Assembly: GCA_022478985.1 (NCBI GenBank)
Contig: JAKSZP010009563.1
Span: 28,482 to 92,481, forward strand
DNA length: 64,000 nucleotides
Reading direction: 5' to 3'
Origin: Massospora cicadina
Lineage: Eukaryota > Entomophthoromycota > Entomophthoromycetes > Entomophthorales > Entomophthoraceae
The notes under the pieces are model-generated. The model did no database searches. It had not been told where the DNA came from and saw only the letters and a list, made by a program, of their open reading frames with translations. Every line of letters begins with the position of its first letter. Position 1 is the first letter of the stretch. The position numbers and the translations under genes are program-made. Positions 13,130 to 25,167 of this stretch are shown piece after piece.

Positions 13130-16100
13130 GTAGCCACTATTGAGAACGTGTGGAGGAAGGGGTCTGATTTGATGAACCAGACTGGGAACCAGGAGGAGAC
13201 CAGCTGTCAGTGACGCGGTGGGAGATATCCAAACATCCACGCTTGAAAGTGATCCACCAAATGCGACCGGAATCTGTGGACAGCTTCAGGGAGGGTGGGG
13301 ATGGATCCAGCGATGGCATCCAAGACAATCGTGTGGATAGTCCACATGGCGATTGCAACCACCAGAGCATGGAGGGAGGGTGGGAGGGGAGGCCATTGAT
13401 GAAGCAAACATATCTCTTGACAGACTGAAGTGATGTGTTTGATCCTGGCCTAGCAGACGTTGGACTTCGCGCCATAATACTTTAGAGGTGGGACACTTCT
13501 CCAGGCGGTGAAACAGCGTTCCATACTGGCCACACATGACACAGGATGAGTGTAAAGCATTAGAGCACTCAGCTGTACGATACACCCGCCTCAGGCAGCG
13601 CCACACATGGGAGCGGACTTGAGGCTGCAACAGAGGATGGTGTGCGTATTTCCAGATAGTCTTTCGGGTCTCAGTGGAATAAGGGATGTCCATCATGTCC
13701 AGGTAGTCCACCCTGGATAGGACTTGGGGTCGAATGAGGATCACGCCATCATGGATGGGTAGCCCCTGTACCTCTTGTGTGAACTGAGGAGAGGGGCGTC
13801 CTCTTTGGATTGTATGTCCACTTATACGAATTCTCCACTCTGCGCTTCGCATGGAGAGTAGGATTCGTTTGTAGTGGGTTTTGGTCCCATGAGGACCTGT
13901 GGCTGATGTGTGTGATGCGAGGTATTTCATCAGGGAGTGGGGGTTTGATGGATTGTTGAGGCCCAAGGCTTGGGAGAAGTTGGAGCGGGTCGCGCAGGAC
14001 CAGTGTTGGGATGGGAGTGTAGGAGCAGTGACGGCCGCAATCCAGGTGCTCAGGATCTTGGCGGCATGGGTTTGAAGTCAAGTAGGCCCATGACACCATG
14101 ATGATGAGGGCCAAACATGACCTCTAGCCGTACTGGTGGAGGGCGGCCTGACCAAAGCCAACCTTGTAGCAAAGCATACAGGGATTTGAAGAAGCTTGGG
14201 GAGAAGGGGATGGCGTGGGCTCCGAACCAGACTTTGGATAGGAGCATAGAGTTGGCAAGAACAACCCTGCCAGTGAGGGTAGTAGGGTGGGCTCTGAGGG
14301 AGGCGATTCGCTTCGTCACGTTGTCCAGTATATGGCACTCCATTACTGCTGACGCGTATCCGCCTGCCTCCATCCACACGCCCAGATGGCGTACTGGTCC
14401 TATGGTAGGTCGTGGCACAAAGGGGAGCACCAGTGGAGCGGTGTGTGTTGAGTTAGTAAGGCGTGGATGTGGGCGAGAAGATGGGCCGGGTTGGGAACTA
14501 CTTGCTGGGGCCCAGAAGTTCTGAAACCGACCAAGGAGGATGATTTCGGTTTTGGAGGCGTTCAGTGCCGCGTTGCTTACCCGAGAATATTCCTGGATGA
14601 GGGCTTCAAGCGCGCGTGCATCTTTGTTGTTAGACACCCCCACCACGCAATCATCTGCAAATGCCATCATCTTGACTGGGGTTTGGCCTGGCACATGGAC
14701 CCCAGTGAGTTGGGCATTCACATTTCGCAGTAGTGGGTCAAGGCTGAAGTTGTATAAGAGTGGGCTCAGGGGTCCCCTTGTTGCAGGCCCCTTTGAGGAC
14801 GGACTACTTCCGTTAGGAAACCTGGGCCGCGCACTGCCATTGTTGCAGATTCCATGAGCAGCATCACCCAGTTAATGAAGCGGGGAGGTATGCGGAATTG
14901 TTGGAGGCAGGCCCTAAGGTATTCCCAGTTTACTCTATCATAGGCCTTTTGTTGGTCCAAGAATACAATGCCCCAGAGGCTGTGGACTGACACACATTAG
15001 CCACAGAGTGCACGTTATCCCAAATTGACCTTCTGGGGATGAAACCAAATTGTTCTGGGGAGATGGTGGCAGATGCTACAGTCCCTAAACGGGATAGTCA
15101 TGATTTTTGTTAAAATTTTGGTGTCTGTGTTTGTTAGAGAAATGGGGCGCCAGTTGGCTAAGTCTAGCCTATCCCCTTTCTTGAAGAGTGTGACCGTAAA
15201 GGCCTCATGTCCTCCTGGTAGGAGGCGCGTTTCCAACAGGCTTTGGTTGAGTGAGGCTAGCAGCAATGGGGATATATATTTAATATATTTTTTGTAGAAC
15301 TCATATGGAATGCCATCTGGGCCTGGGCATTTTTGGTTTGGCACACCGCGAATGGTAGTCCATAATTTGATCAGAGTAATGAAATTCATTATTTCCAGGT
15401 ATCAGAAAATGGTGCGGATATGAGCTCTGTCGAGAAATTCCGCCATTTCAGCCGGCTGAATTGGTTTGGCTCGGTATAACTTGGAGTAATATCTTTGCGT
15501 TTCAATTGCCACTTTGTCCAGTGTGTCCACAATAGAATATCCAATCTTCGCACCTGTGTGCAGGCCACACTCTGGCGTGGTGCAAAAAATTTTTTGAAGA
15601 AGTATGCGGTGCACTTGTCACCTTTAGTGATGCGTGTGGCCCTGTATTGGACACAAACCCGATGTTTGTGTTGCCTTTCAAGTGCGTTGAGGTGGGCGGC
15701 TGCCTCCGCCCACTTCTGGCCCCATGCAAAGCTATATCCTGAGGCTGGAATGTTGGACTCCAAGTGATCCAATTCCGCCAGCGCATGCAATATAACCGCT
15801 GATGTGGCTCGTGAGCGTCTGGATGAGAGATGGCGATAGTGGCAGATAATGTCTTCTTTGAAAGTTGCCCATGTGGAAATGGGGTCCACACAAAACGGTG
15901 CAACAAACGATTTTGCCAAAGTTGCCTCTTCCACCCACGTGGAAAATCCTGGTGACGCGAGCTCTGGGGGGCAGATTTTGCACCAATGTGGGGCCTTTGC
16001 AACTGTGACGGGTAAGTGGTATGTTATTGAGACCAGTCAGTGGTTGGAGAATTCCATTTTCGTTGTTTTGAAGTGGGAGATGTGGGGTTGGAATTTTGCC

Positions 16101-16720
16101 AGCGCTAGAATAAGGCCGATGCGGGTCATGGACCTTAATTGGCCATTGTGGACATGGGGACGCGTCATGTTTTCAAGCAGTGGGGCATGTCGCAGCAGTG
16201 CATCCATTAACCCAAGGGTGGCTTATAGAATGCGTTGTTCTACGTGACCCTGTGGGGCATGGGGTGAGGGCGGCCACCGGTCTGTTGGTGAGGTTAGCCA
16301 ACAGTTCATGTCACCAATTAGGAAAGAATCGGAGGGTAGCGGGAGGGATTTGACCAACGAGAAAAATTCCTGACGCTCATGTACACCGTTTGGGGCATAA
16401 ATGTTGATGATTGTGTGTGCAACATCAGCCCATGAGAAGGTGACAACAAGCACTCGGCCATTTAGGAATGTTTTTGAAGATGTAAATTTGAAAAAATTGT
16501 TTTTCTGAATTAGCACCCCACAGTGCTTTGACCAAAAGGATAGGGATGGTAGGAGCATTGTTTTCCAAGCTTCCTCAGAACCTCGTGGACAGTGGGACTC
16601 CTGGATGGCCAGGATATCCATGGGTAAATTGTTTTGTAAAAAACTCAGTTTCCTAGCCTGGGACGGGGAGGCCTTGAGTCCAGCGATATTCAGCATCCCT
16701 AGAGTGAAGGTTTCCCCCAT
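13130..16720 (-). pseudogene. LINE ORF2: AP-type endonuclease, reverse transcriptase, zinc motif
   Basis: The ORF starts at ATG 16720 (MGETFTLGMLNIAGLKAS). The exonuclease-endonuclease-phosphatase domain covers about 16100-16720, with MLNIAGL, AIQESHCP, NIYAPNG and LIGDMNCW; the C-terminal SDH-like block is degraded. RT follows at about 14500-15340: PGPDGIPYEFYKK, LFKKGD, NWRPISL, FLDQQKAYDRVN (motif A Asp), GLQQGDP and AFADD (catalytic pair). A thumb and connection region leads to CVMCGQYGTLFHRLEKC at about 13490-13545, a C-x2-C...H-x4-C motif typical of LINE C-termini. The protein would be about 1,200 residues, normal for the family. At least four frame changes (near 15389, 15010, 14766 and 14040) plus stops, including one at about 16220, inactivate it. 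Confidence 0.85.
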
Positions 16721-16826
16721 CGCACCTTAGGTGCGAGGGGTGCCCCCAGGCCCACCAGCCTCTTCCAGGTCCCCACGGGCTTTCACAGCAGCGCGGGTAT
16801 TAGCAGCAACGCTATCAGGGCTTTTG

Positions 16827-18137
16827 TTAATTTTTGTGGAAAGAGTCACGTTGGCTTTGGCCTTCACTTTTTGTTTTCCTGACGTCAGACGAATTTTTTG
16901 TGGTGCGGATAAGTTCGGTGCACCATTGAGTGGGGCAAAAAAAAAATTTGGTTGGGATAGGTCCCAAGTCGGTTTTGACTGGGGCTTGGGTGCAGCAATT
17001 GGGTAAGGTCGAATCTCCCATCAGATCCTCAGATTGAGTGGCCCATTTGGCATGGGCCTCCCAATCTGATTGGGTGATGGATTCCCAAGTTGCTTCCGCC
17101 GCGAAGGTCTCCATGTCCTCCTGGCGTTGTGAGTGTGGGATGGTGGTGGTGGCCTTGGCCGCTTCCTTGGCCGCGGTCCTATGGGCCTGCTTGGCCTTCT
17201 TCTGCTCCTGTGGGGAGATGGGCTTTACCAATAGGTAGCAGCCTTGTGCTCCCCATGGGAAAGCCTCCTTGGTGCTTGTGGTTGGTTTGTAGTGCACCTC
17301 TCCGCTGGCCATGGCCGCCGAGGGGTGCTCTTGGAATGTGATGCCCTCTTTGATGGGGCATGCATGTGCCTTATGGCTGAACACGTCACAGTGGGTGCAA
17401 ATGGGGGGCGCGCTGTCCACAGTTACCCGGAATGGGTGGGTGGTGTGACCTGCGATGTCAATAAAGGTGGAGTGCAGGATCTGGGTTAGGTCCTTCACGA
17501 TCTCCTCGGTTGGGGTCAGAACTGCGATGGCTTTGCTGGTGCACAGGTGTGGCATCAGCGTGAAACGTTGCATTTTGAAAGATTGTATTTCGCCATATAT
17601 GGCGAGACCATCTTTCAGGTGTTGCTCCAAAATGTCACGTTTTACCGTAGTAGGCAAAAGGTCAAACGTGAGGAAAATTTGGTTTGATTTTGTCCATCTG
17701 GTGCATTTAGTTTCGACAATCCGTTGCCCTTCGGGGAGGTCGACCACTATGCGCACCACTGCAGCCTCGTCTGCTGCTATTTTGCTTTCAAAACCTAGGT
17801 CCAGCCAACCGCGCGACATGGAGTGAGGTGCAACGTACACCGCGGTTGGGAAAATTTTATGTACATAATCACAAAATTTTTCTAATAGGGCCATTTTTTG
17901 GATGTCCAGATATATACGGACTCCAAATTCCACCGACAAAAGTAGCTGGGAATGTGGCGTGTTGATGTACTGGTTGCATTGTGCTTGCCATGCGAGTATC
18001 TCTGGGGAAATTGTGACTGCCAGTTTTTTTAGATTTTTTTCTATTCCGCCAGATTCTCTGGGGCGTTTTCAATCGTTAGAGGCCGCGGGCCTTCCGCCTG
18101 CTCCTCTTGCCTTGCTTGCCCAACTGCTCCCAGACAT
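16827..18137 (-). pseudogene. LINE ORF1: nucleic-acid-binding CCHC protein
   Basis: The likely start is the ATG at 18137 (MSGSSWASKARGAGG). One in-frame TGA near 18070 separates it from the long open stretch 17939-16827. That TGA could derive from CGA by CpG decay. The product, about 436 residues, has an N-terminal globular region (VEFGVRIYLDIQKM, GWLDLGFES), a block LKDGLAIYGEIQSF shared with the half-LINEs, then CTHCDVFSHKAHAC (C-x2-C-x4-H-x4-C) at about 17350-17390. An Ala/Lys/Gln-rich tail follows. It would coat LINE RNA in the ribonucleoprotein. ORF2 starts 106 bp downstream in the same direction. The C-terminal domain of the half-LINE proteins is not apparent here. Confidence 0.8.
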
Positions 18138-18165
18138 GGGCGCAGACTAATCCCCTCTATGAGAT

Positions 18166-21100
18166 TATCAAACTAGATTTAGTCTTGAATTGAATGGGTT
18201 GCAAAAGTGTTTGCAACGAGAAAGAAAAGTAATCTTGGAATCTCCATATTCTATAGCTTTAATTTTCCACTTGGGAGTGTTGGCAAAAGTAAGGATTGTA
18301 ATCATATTGTTACTTTCATCAATAACTCTAAATATTGTAGGGGCGTTATTTTTTTACTTGGTCAAGAGAGAAATATGAACTTGGAGGCAAAAATCCCAGC
18401 TTTCATGAAGTAGCTTACAATGAGATTACCCATTGAAAATGATAACTTAAGATAAGCAAAGGTTGCCTCCAATAAGCAATTTACTTAGCTAGCCGGATTA
18501 ACAGTGATAAGCTACTAAGGTAGTATCCAAAGCACCATTTTTCCCTTTTGAAAGTCCCCTTGATTTCTAGAAGGTAAGGCGTCATAAATACTCCTGGTAT
18601 TCCCATTACTTATTTAGTTTTGGAATGACTTGCATGGTAAACCTAATGAAATTACCTTTTTAGAATGACCTGAGGGAAGCAAAGCTAATTTATTAACAGC
18701 TCTTAAAGAAGTTTGGCAGCACTCTGGCATTTACTTTAGCTATATCACACATCTCTACCTAATGGGTCAAATGATCAATAGACACAGTAATGTATTAGTT
18801 TTCTGGTTCTTATAGTCAAAGGCCATATCACGTCAGTGAGTTTATGTGATAAGTGAAACCAGGATCCACTAGAAAGAAAGTGGCTGCCTCTTTATAGGGC
18901 TTGTGGGCCTGACACAGCGCAACAAGCAATATGTTCTGCAATGTCAAACTAAGTGATTCCCAGAAGTACTCCTGTTAACCCTGATGGTGTTTTTGCAGGC
19001 CTCCAGTCCTGTTACGTTATGAGCTGCATTGATAATGCATTACATTTAGATGGGTTTGGAAGCAGTAGATAATCTCCTTAAAAATTTTGAACAACCGATT
19101 CTCATCAATTTTTGTTACTTCCATACTTATACAATGCTGCCTTAATTTTTGGAGAGTTAATCTCAAATTTACTAAAGATCTTTTTATCTTATAACTTATC
19201 TGCTTCATTATCCAAAATAGAACAGTTGGCTACCATAAATATCCATATGAATTTTAATGTGAAGTACCTGAGTAGTACATGACCATAAAAATCGTACACT
19301 TTAATTTTAAGGCCCAACGGGCCAACCTCTCCTCAAGATCTTTTAAGTTATGCAACCATATCAGCAAGGATTGGTCTTTCACCTCATAAAATGGACTCTG
19401 TGGATGTATACTCTGAACTGCTTACATATTTTATATTACTGCAAGGCATTCCTTCTCAGTCACAGTGTAATCCGCTCCTGCTTGCTTAGAGTACAGCTCA
19501 TATATGCAACAGGGTGTCCATTGGCAACCTCGTCTACCTGACTTAACATGGAGCCAAATTCCAGTAAAGATGCATCCATTTGTATGATGAACGTTTAATC
19601 AAAATTTGTAATGCAAAATTGGTACGTTTCTAATTTCAGTTCTTTTTTAAAGGAACTCTGCGCTTTATCATTTCAATTGAAGCCTTTCCTGAGATCCTTA
19701 AACAGTTGAAAAGAGTGGCTCAGAAATGAAAACAAAAAGTTCTTTGTGAATTGATGACAACAGCTGATCATTCCTAAGTATGCTTAGACAACTTAAGCAC
19801 CTTTCAGTTGCAACATAGCCCAAATCCCCTCAATTATAGGTTTTGATGGCATAATCCATCAACTTCTACAATAAATCTGAGTAATTCAATCTCCTTTTTT
19901 TAGAATTTACTTCTAAGGTTTTATGCTCAAATTATCAGCCTAATTCAGATATTTCTTTTAATTGCTCAAGGTAATCTCTAAAAGTTAGAAAAAAGCATTT
20001 TATATTATCTTAGTAGATGAGAGCGCACAACAACTTTAAGTCATCTAACACTGTATCTATTATTTGTTGAAATATTTCCAGCACTTTGTAAAACCATGAG
20101 GTATCTGCATCAGTTGATATAGTCCATTAATGGTAGTGATTACAAATTTTTCTTGATCCACCTTAGGTAGGCAATTTGCTAGTACCCAAATATAAGATGC
20201 TTTGCTGAAAAAAATGGGCCCCTCCTAAGCGATCAAGAGCATCATCCAACCACAGTATTGGGTATGAGTCATTTTTTGTTAATTCATTCAGCTGGTGGTA
20301 ATCTATGACAATTCAGTTGGATCCGTCTTTCTTTTTCACAATCAAGATTGGACTTGCCCAAGAGCTTAAAGATGGGACCAACAACCTATGGTTGAGTAGT
20401 TTGGCAATTTCATTGGCAACTATAGCCTTGATTTCACACAAAATTATGATTGGCTGCATATATATTGCCAGGTGATCCCTAACGTCAACCTTATGAACTA
20501 TACTGTGGGCGCACATGAGTCATAATTGTATTACTCAACCCCAGAATATTTTTCAAATAATTTAAGGACTCAATAATTTTGCTCCTCTGAGATCTCCAAC
20601 ATTTTCTCTCAATCAATTCTGGCAAAAATTGCCTTAGTTATAGTCATTTGGCAATTACATCTTGTCCAGCTGTCCAAAAATTTTGAAAGAAAAAAATTTA
20701 TATGTATTTAAGTGATCGTAAGCCACTATATGAACATGCTTTATCAGTATTGGCCTTTCTAATAAGTTGTCAACCTTCTCCTGTTTTTACCATGACCAGG
20801 GATTAAAGACCAAAGCAACATTAGGGTTCAGTTTTACCTTTTTGCCCTGGGGCTTGGACTTTGGCATACAATTAAAGAATTTCCAAAGTAAGGCCAACAT
20901 AGGATAAACTTTTCTTTAGGGACTAAAAGCCATTGGCTTTGCGCCCTTAATAGAATTCCCTAAATTTCTTCAATTTTAGCGGGTGGTTTCTCAGAATGCT
21001 GACCAGTCTGATGTTTTTTAGTGACATGATCCATCCAGAATATACCAGATTAAAATGATTGTTTCTATTCTTCAGAAAAGCATCCCCTTTCCAGTTATAA

Positions 21101-21560
21101 AACAGTGGCAAATTTTGGCCTAAAATTTTGATAGTATTTTGTAAATTACACTGAATCCATACTGTCACATGAAGTCAGTGCCAATTAATATCCCATAAAC
21201 TAATTTTCTAAAATGATTTCCAATGTTCTAACAATTAGTGATCCAAACTGTAGAGGCAAGGCGCTATATGATACCCTATAAGTAGTAGTATAGAGGACCG
21301 TCATTCTATGACCTAATTAGAGTCCACATTAGGTGTAAGCCTTAAGATTTTAATTTTTTTCTAGAGACAATATAAATTGGAGCTCCACTTTCAATGATAA
21401 TCTGAACATCAACTCAATTTACCTATACATCATCTCAAGTTCAATCAGAATTAAATTAAAAATTGCTTACTTGGGAAAAAGTGACATGATTAGCTGAATC
21501 AAGGGATAAGAGAAGATGTTCAGCTACATTGGGGAATCTCTCATTAATGGTGGCCATTGG
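18166..21560 (-). pseudogene. Ty3/gypsy pol of T2a: protease to integrase core
   Basis: This stop-ridden pol reads right to left. A protease and linker region lies at about 20950-21500. The RT N-terminus at 20310-20430 is clear (KLLNHRLLVPSL, SWASPILIVKKKDGS). The YxDD box at about 20010-20030 is ruined (Y-stop-DN). RNase H at about 19290-19620 keeps QMDASLLEFGSML, HPVAY, TEKECLAV and NLKDLEERLARWAL. Integrase covers 18170-19000 with CQAHKPYK and, next to the LINE, GDSKITFLSRCKHFC, a decayed form of the DRGSKFTS-FW core motif. T2b (48561-63429) is a second copy. The coding order and strand are consistent with the gag at 21561-24991. Confidence 0.8.
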
Positions 21561-24500
21561 ATTAGATATGTCGACATTATCCAAGGCACAGTTAGTGGGC
21601 TCCATGTTTGTTTTCTTGGCTTAAGGCTGCTTACCATAGGGCCGCGTCACCATTTTTATCATTTTAGGCTTAGTTACTTTTGATTGTGAACAAGTAACCA
21701 CTATTAGTTCCTTATCTATAAAAAAGGTTTTCTTCATACGGTTGTTCTGAAAAATCAGGGGAGCTTGAGCATGTGCAGAAGATACTGTAAATTAACAAGT
21801 CCGCCTGGTATTTTACCAGATAGAAAACTTGATTGGCAGTAGGTACACCTCGTTAATCTTGTTCATTTTTATTTCTGCACCACTTTTAAAAACGGCCTTC
21901 CTTGCCACACCTGAAACATGTGACCCAATTTTCTACAACAGCCATTTTGGGTTCTCGCCTGAAGTAGTACTTGCTCCAATATTGGCATTACTAACATTTT
22001 GTTAGCTTTTGGTAGGGATGTAAAAGGTGGTCCACCAAATCTGTAAGAACTCTACCATCTTCACAGTTTTTGTATCTGGATTCTAAGAGGAGATCATGGC
22101 CTGATTCAAATCCATTTTAGTACTAGTGGTGCCATACCCAAGAGGGGGGTCCTTCACGCATCTTTTTTTGATATGTGCCAAACAAAGGGATTATCATATG
22201 ATAATGAAAAATTCCTAAATGGTGCCTCAGCGTTGGCCTAAGCATCCTTATTAGAAGGGGAAGAAGTTTTGGCGTGATTCTTATTGGCGGTGCTTCTGTT
22301 GGCAGGCAAAGGCGTACAGAAAGGGGGTCAAATTATTGTTGCATGGGTAATAAGGAGTAGAAGTGTGGGTTTCCTCATTGATGAGCTCAGAAGTGTACAT
22401 CGCCTTGACATATTGAGAAATCTGATGTTTAGCAAAATAGGAGAGTTTTGTTGTGCAAGTAAAACACTTGATATGCTTGTGGTTCTGAGGGTAGTTAAAG
22501 TCAAAAAGTGAAGATCTCGCCACATTGATGCACATGCAGCCTGCTGCAAAAGTGCGTACTTTGTATCATATTTTGCTTCTTCAGGAAAATCACTGGGTAA
22601 ATTGGGTATAGGAAATGTCCTCACAAAGTGGCTCCATCACCATATGGAGGGCTTGGCTGAGGAGAGAGTTTGTGGGGGCAGCAGATGCTTATACAACCTT
22701 TTGGTGAATATTTTTATAAATTGGAAAATTGTTACAATGGCAGAAATGGCAGAGAGGAATCAAATTGGTGGATGGAATGAAAATAAGTCCAAGGAAAATT
22801 TTGCCAAAGGATCATTCTTTGTTGTCAATCCATTTGAGGGCTTCAAAAAGATGTTTCAGCCAGTGCTGGGCCAGCAACAGAAGGCAGTTTGGTGGAAAAG
22901 ATTGATTGGCCGCGCAAAATTGACCATGGCAATTGCTGGCATCTAAGTTGCAATATGCTCATGAATAGCTCTATCATCCAAGTTCTGGATTGGGCGGAGA
23001 GGTGGGAGTAGTGCCTGCGGTGGTCAAGGGTGGGGAGGAAGGATCTATTCATATTCAAAAGTTTCAGTGAGGCAACGGGGGGCTGGCGCCAGAGGAAGGA
23101 GTGGTGAAAGCTGCTTCAGCGGAAAATCTGGGCACTTGTGCTTCAAATGGTCAGATCAAAGCGCAAAGGATAGATTGCGTGGCATTCTCAATGCATGCCC
23201 AGAAAAGATGATCATGTAAGATCTGATCACAGCGTGGGGGATATTGCGAGGTGGGGGTCACAGAAGAAGTGTTGGATCGTGCAAATGCTCAAGGCCCAGC
23301 ATGAAGAATGGCACCATTGGGCACTACAAATAGCAACACATGGTCAGCGCCATAGATCGCCAAACCATCTGTAAGTTTGTGGTGGAAAAAAATTTGGGTA
23401 GAGGTGGGAGGGCAAGATGGCAATTGGATCACTAGCGTAGACTCATTTGTTAGGCAAGTTCTGATGGTTGGGATGGATGCATGTTTGTCAATTAAAGGAA
23501 ACAGTGCTGCTTCCATCACTTGGGCTTTACTAAAGAAGTCAAGGTAAAAATTAAACTTGCAATTAAGATATCTAAAAACTTTCAGGCGTGTACAACGCCG
23601 TAGCAATCTTAATAATGGCCGCACTCATGTGGGGGAAAAGGATCCCATATTTTAACCAAAAGGTTAAATGAAAGTTGGTCCAAGGGAGCACCAGGGGGCT
23701 TCATAGCACCGCCTGGGAGCATGCAAGGCGGTGGGCTAGGTCCTGAGGTGGGAAGTAGCAACCAGAAGTGTTTAGGGGCTAGCTGATCCAGCCTAGGCAC
23801 ATTTTGGTGGAGGCCAATATATGGCAGGAGGCGGATTTCCCCCACCCCATTCAGGGGCAGCAGGTATTGATAACTTCAACATAGGTTTGGCGTGGCGCAG
23901 GCAAAAAGGCTGGTTAAGAATAGAGCTTTTATTTGAAATTTTGTGAGTTTAATCAACTATGTAATCAAAGTGAAACAAAAAAGTGGTCTGATTCAGATCC
24001 CTATGGAGCTAAAGAGTCATTTTCATTGTAATTTGAACACCATATTGGTCAACGCTCCTGCTAGCAAGTATCTGGGCTTCTTGGTAAATCAATTAGTTAA
24101 AGGCGTTAATGATCTCATCCTTTTTGAACTTGATGCTCAAGACTCTTTGTTTCTGGTTGGCAACATGTTCAAGGCTACCAAACTCACCCATAATGGTATT
24201 CTTTACCTCCTCATAAGTCCACTTAATAGTGACTAATCTGGGTATTACTAGAATTAGACTTCTGATGACAAGACATTTGATTATTGTAATCATCTTTTGA
24301 AGGTCTCCGCATCATACTATAGGCATTTTAAAACCCTTAAAGCGCAAAGGCAATCTTTTGGAACTCCAGTAACTTTAAAGATGGCAAAAATAGCACATTC
24401 TTGAGGGAATTGTTGTCAGTATTTTCCTGCCATCCAGAAACTCTAGTTGATGATGCAGGACTCTGTACAGGATAAGCAACCAGGTTTTCAGGAGCCTTCT

Positions 24501-24991
24501 GTAGGTTTTTATGTCTAGATTATCAGGGCCATTATCACTGGATGAGGAAACTTCTTCAAACAGTTCAAATCTGCCTTTAGGATTCCTAAACAGCATGCGG
24601 TTCCTTAAAACTTAGATGGATGATCAGTAATAATCTTCTTTTTCCGACTCAAATTCCATGCCTTTAACTTCTGGGTCTTTCACCAAATTTCTTCTATCAC
24701 TTTAGTAAGTTGACAAAGTTTGTCAGCGTTTTCTCCTGAAGATTCCACTAACAGAATTATTTGATCTTGCGTTTTAATCAGGACAGAACAATGTTTTGTC
24801 ATAACAATTTTTATAGCATCAAATCTATCTGTCAAGGCCTCTCCTTGCTTAATGGATATGAAGCCAAGAACCTGAGCTTCAAGTCCTGCTATTTTGGCCC
24901 AAACTCCCCTAACTTCAGCTTGGTTCAATGTTTTAATCTCACTATCAAGAAGTTGCAATTTCAAAATCCTGTCCTTAGCATCTTTTCTCTG
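21561..24991 (-). pseudogene. Ty3/gypsy gag of T2a, interrupted by half-LINE HL-3
   Basis: The N-terminal half lies at 23935-24991: a helix-rich, coiled-coil-like stretch (IKTLNQAEV, ALTDRFDAIKIVM) and then EVKNTIMGEFGSLEHV with YQEAQILAG, which aligns with T2b (TAIMKEFGRL, YQESQILVG). The C-terminal CCHC knuckle is at about 21880-21950, reading CFRCGKEGRF with a stop and then KWC; its His has become Arg. HL-3 (about 22166-23930) separates the two. The frame runs up to 24991, where T3 begins; the matching 5' LTR of T2a is on the far side of T3 at 39625-40163. Confidence 0.7.
22166..23930 (-). pseudogene. Half-LINE copy HL-3 inserted in T2a gag
   Basis: The 5' portion at about 23600-23850 aligns with HL-2 and LINE ORF1 (LLVKIWDPF, CGHY). 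The shared block KLTDGLAIYGADHVLL is at about 23330-23380 and nearly repeats the LINE's LKDGLAIYGE. The knuckle at about 23110-23160 keeps only its second half (DHLKHKCP). The C-terminal domain at 22380-22620 (IPNLPSDFPEEAKYD, CINVARSSLFDFN, FAKHQISQYVKAM) aligns with HL-4. The left boundary is placed where similarity between T2a and T2b is lost (after cacgcatc); the right boundary is less certain. Frames are broken by stops and shifts. Confidence 0.65.
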
Positions 24992-25167
24992 TGTTGCTAT
25001 TGGTTTGATCAACCATCAGTTAAAGAAATATGTTTTTAATATCTATAATTTACTAATACCTAGAAACGGGCTTTGATGGTCTGTAGAGCCTTGAGAGCAT
25101 GGACCTTGACTTATTAATGAGTACCAAAGTTGTATTAGCTTACTCTTGGTGCTTTTGGCTTATGACA
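24992..25167 (+). repeat. T3 5' LTR
   Basis: This 176-bp repeat (TGTTGCTATTGG ... ATGACA) aligns by eye with 39452-39622. A well-matched part is tactaatacctagaaacgg against cattagtacctagagatgg. I recognise no tRNA primer-binding site just after it. Confidence 0.65.

Larger units (their letters stand above)
12961..18165 (-). mobile_element. Nearly full-length L1-type LINE (non-LTR retrotransposon)
   Basis: This 5.2-kb element on the minus strand has the order ORF1 (CCHC protein), ORF2 (endonuclease, RT, C-terminal zinc motif), short 3' UTR and an AT-rich tail. It is far less decayed than the surrounding LTR elements: several frames exceed 120 codons and the motifs are readable. The 3' end at the left finishes with AATAAA and a short TTTAAAA-type tandem tail. 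Its 5' end (right) abuts the integrase core of T2a, so it probably landed in that copy. I could not find a target duplication. CpG content is visibly higher inside than outside, consistent with recent arrival. Confidence 0.85.

Noticed and set aside
14117..15297. Long plus-strand open frames across the LINE (for example 14117-14524, 15073-15297)
   Set aside because: They are antisense shadows of ORF2, which carries ordered RT motifs on the minus strand.
16849..17826. Plus-strand frames across LINE ORF1 (17038-17238, 17090-17341, 17455-17826)
   Set aside because: The minus strand has one continuous 370-codon frame with a CCHC knuckle.
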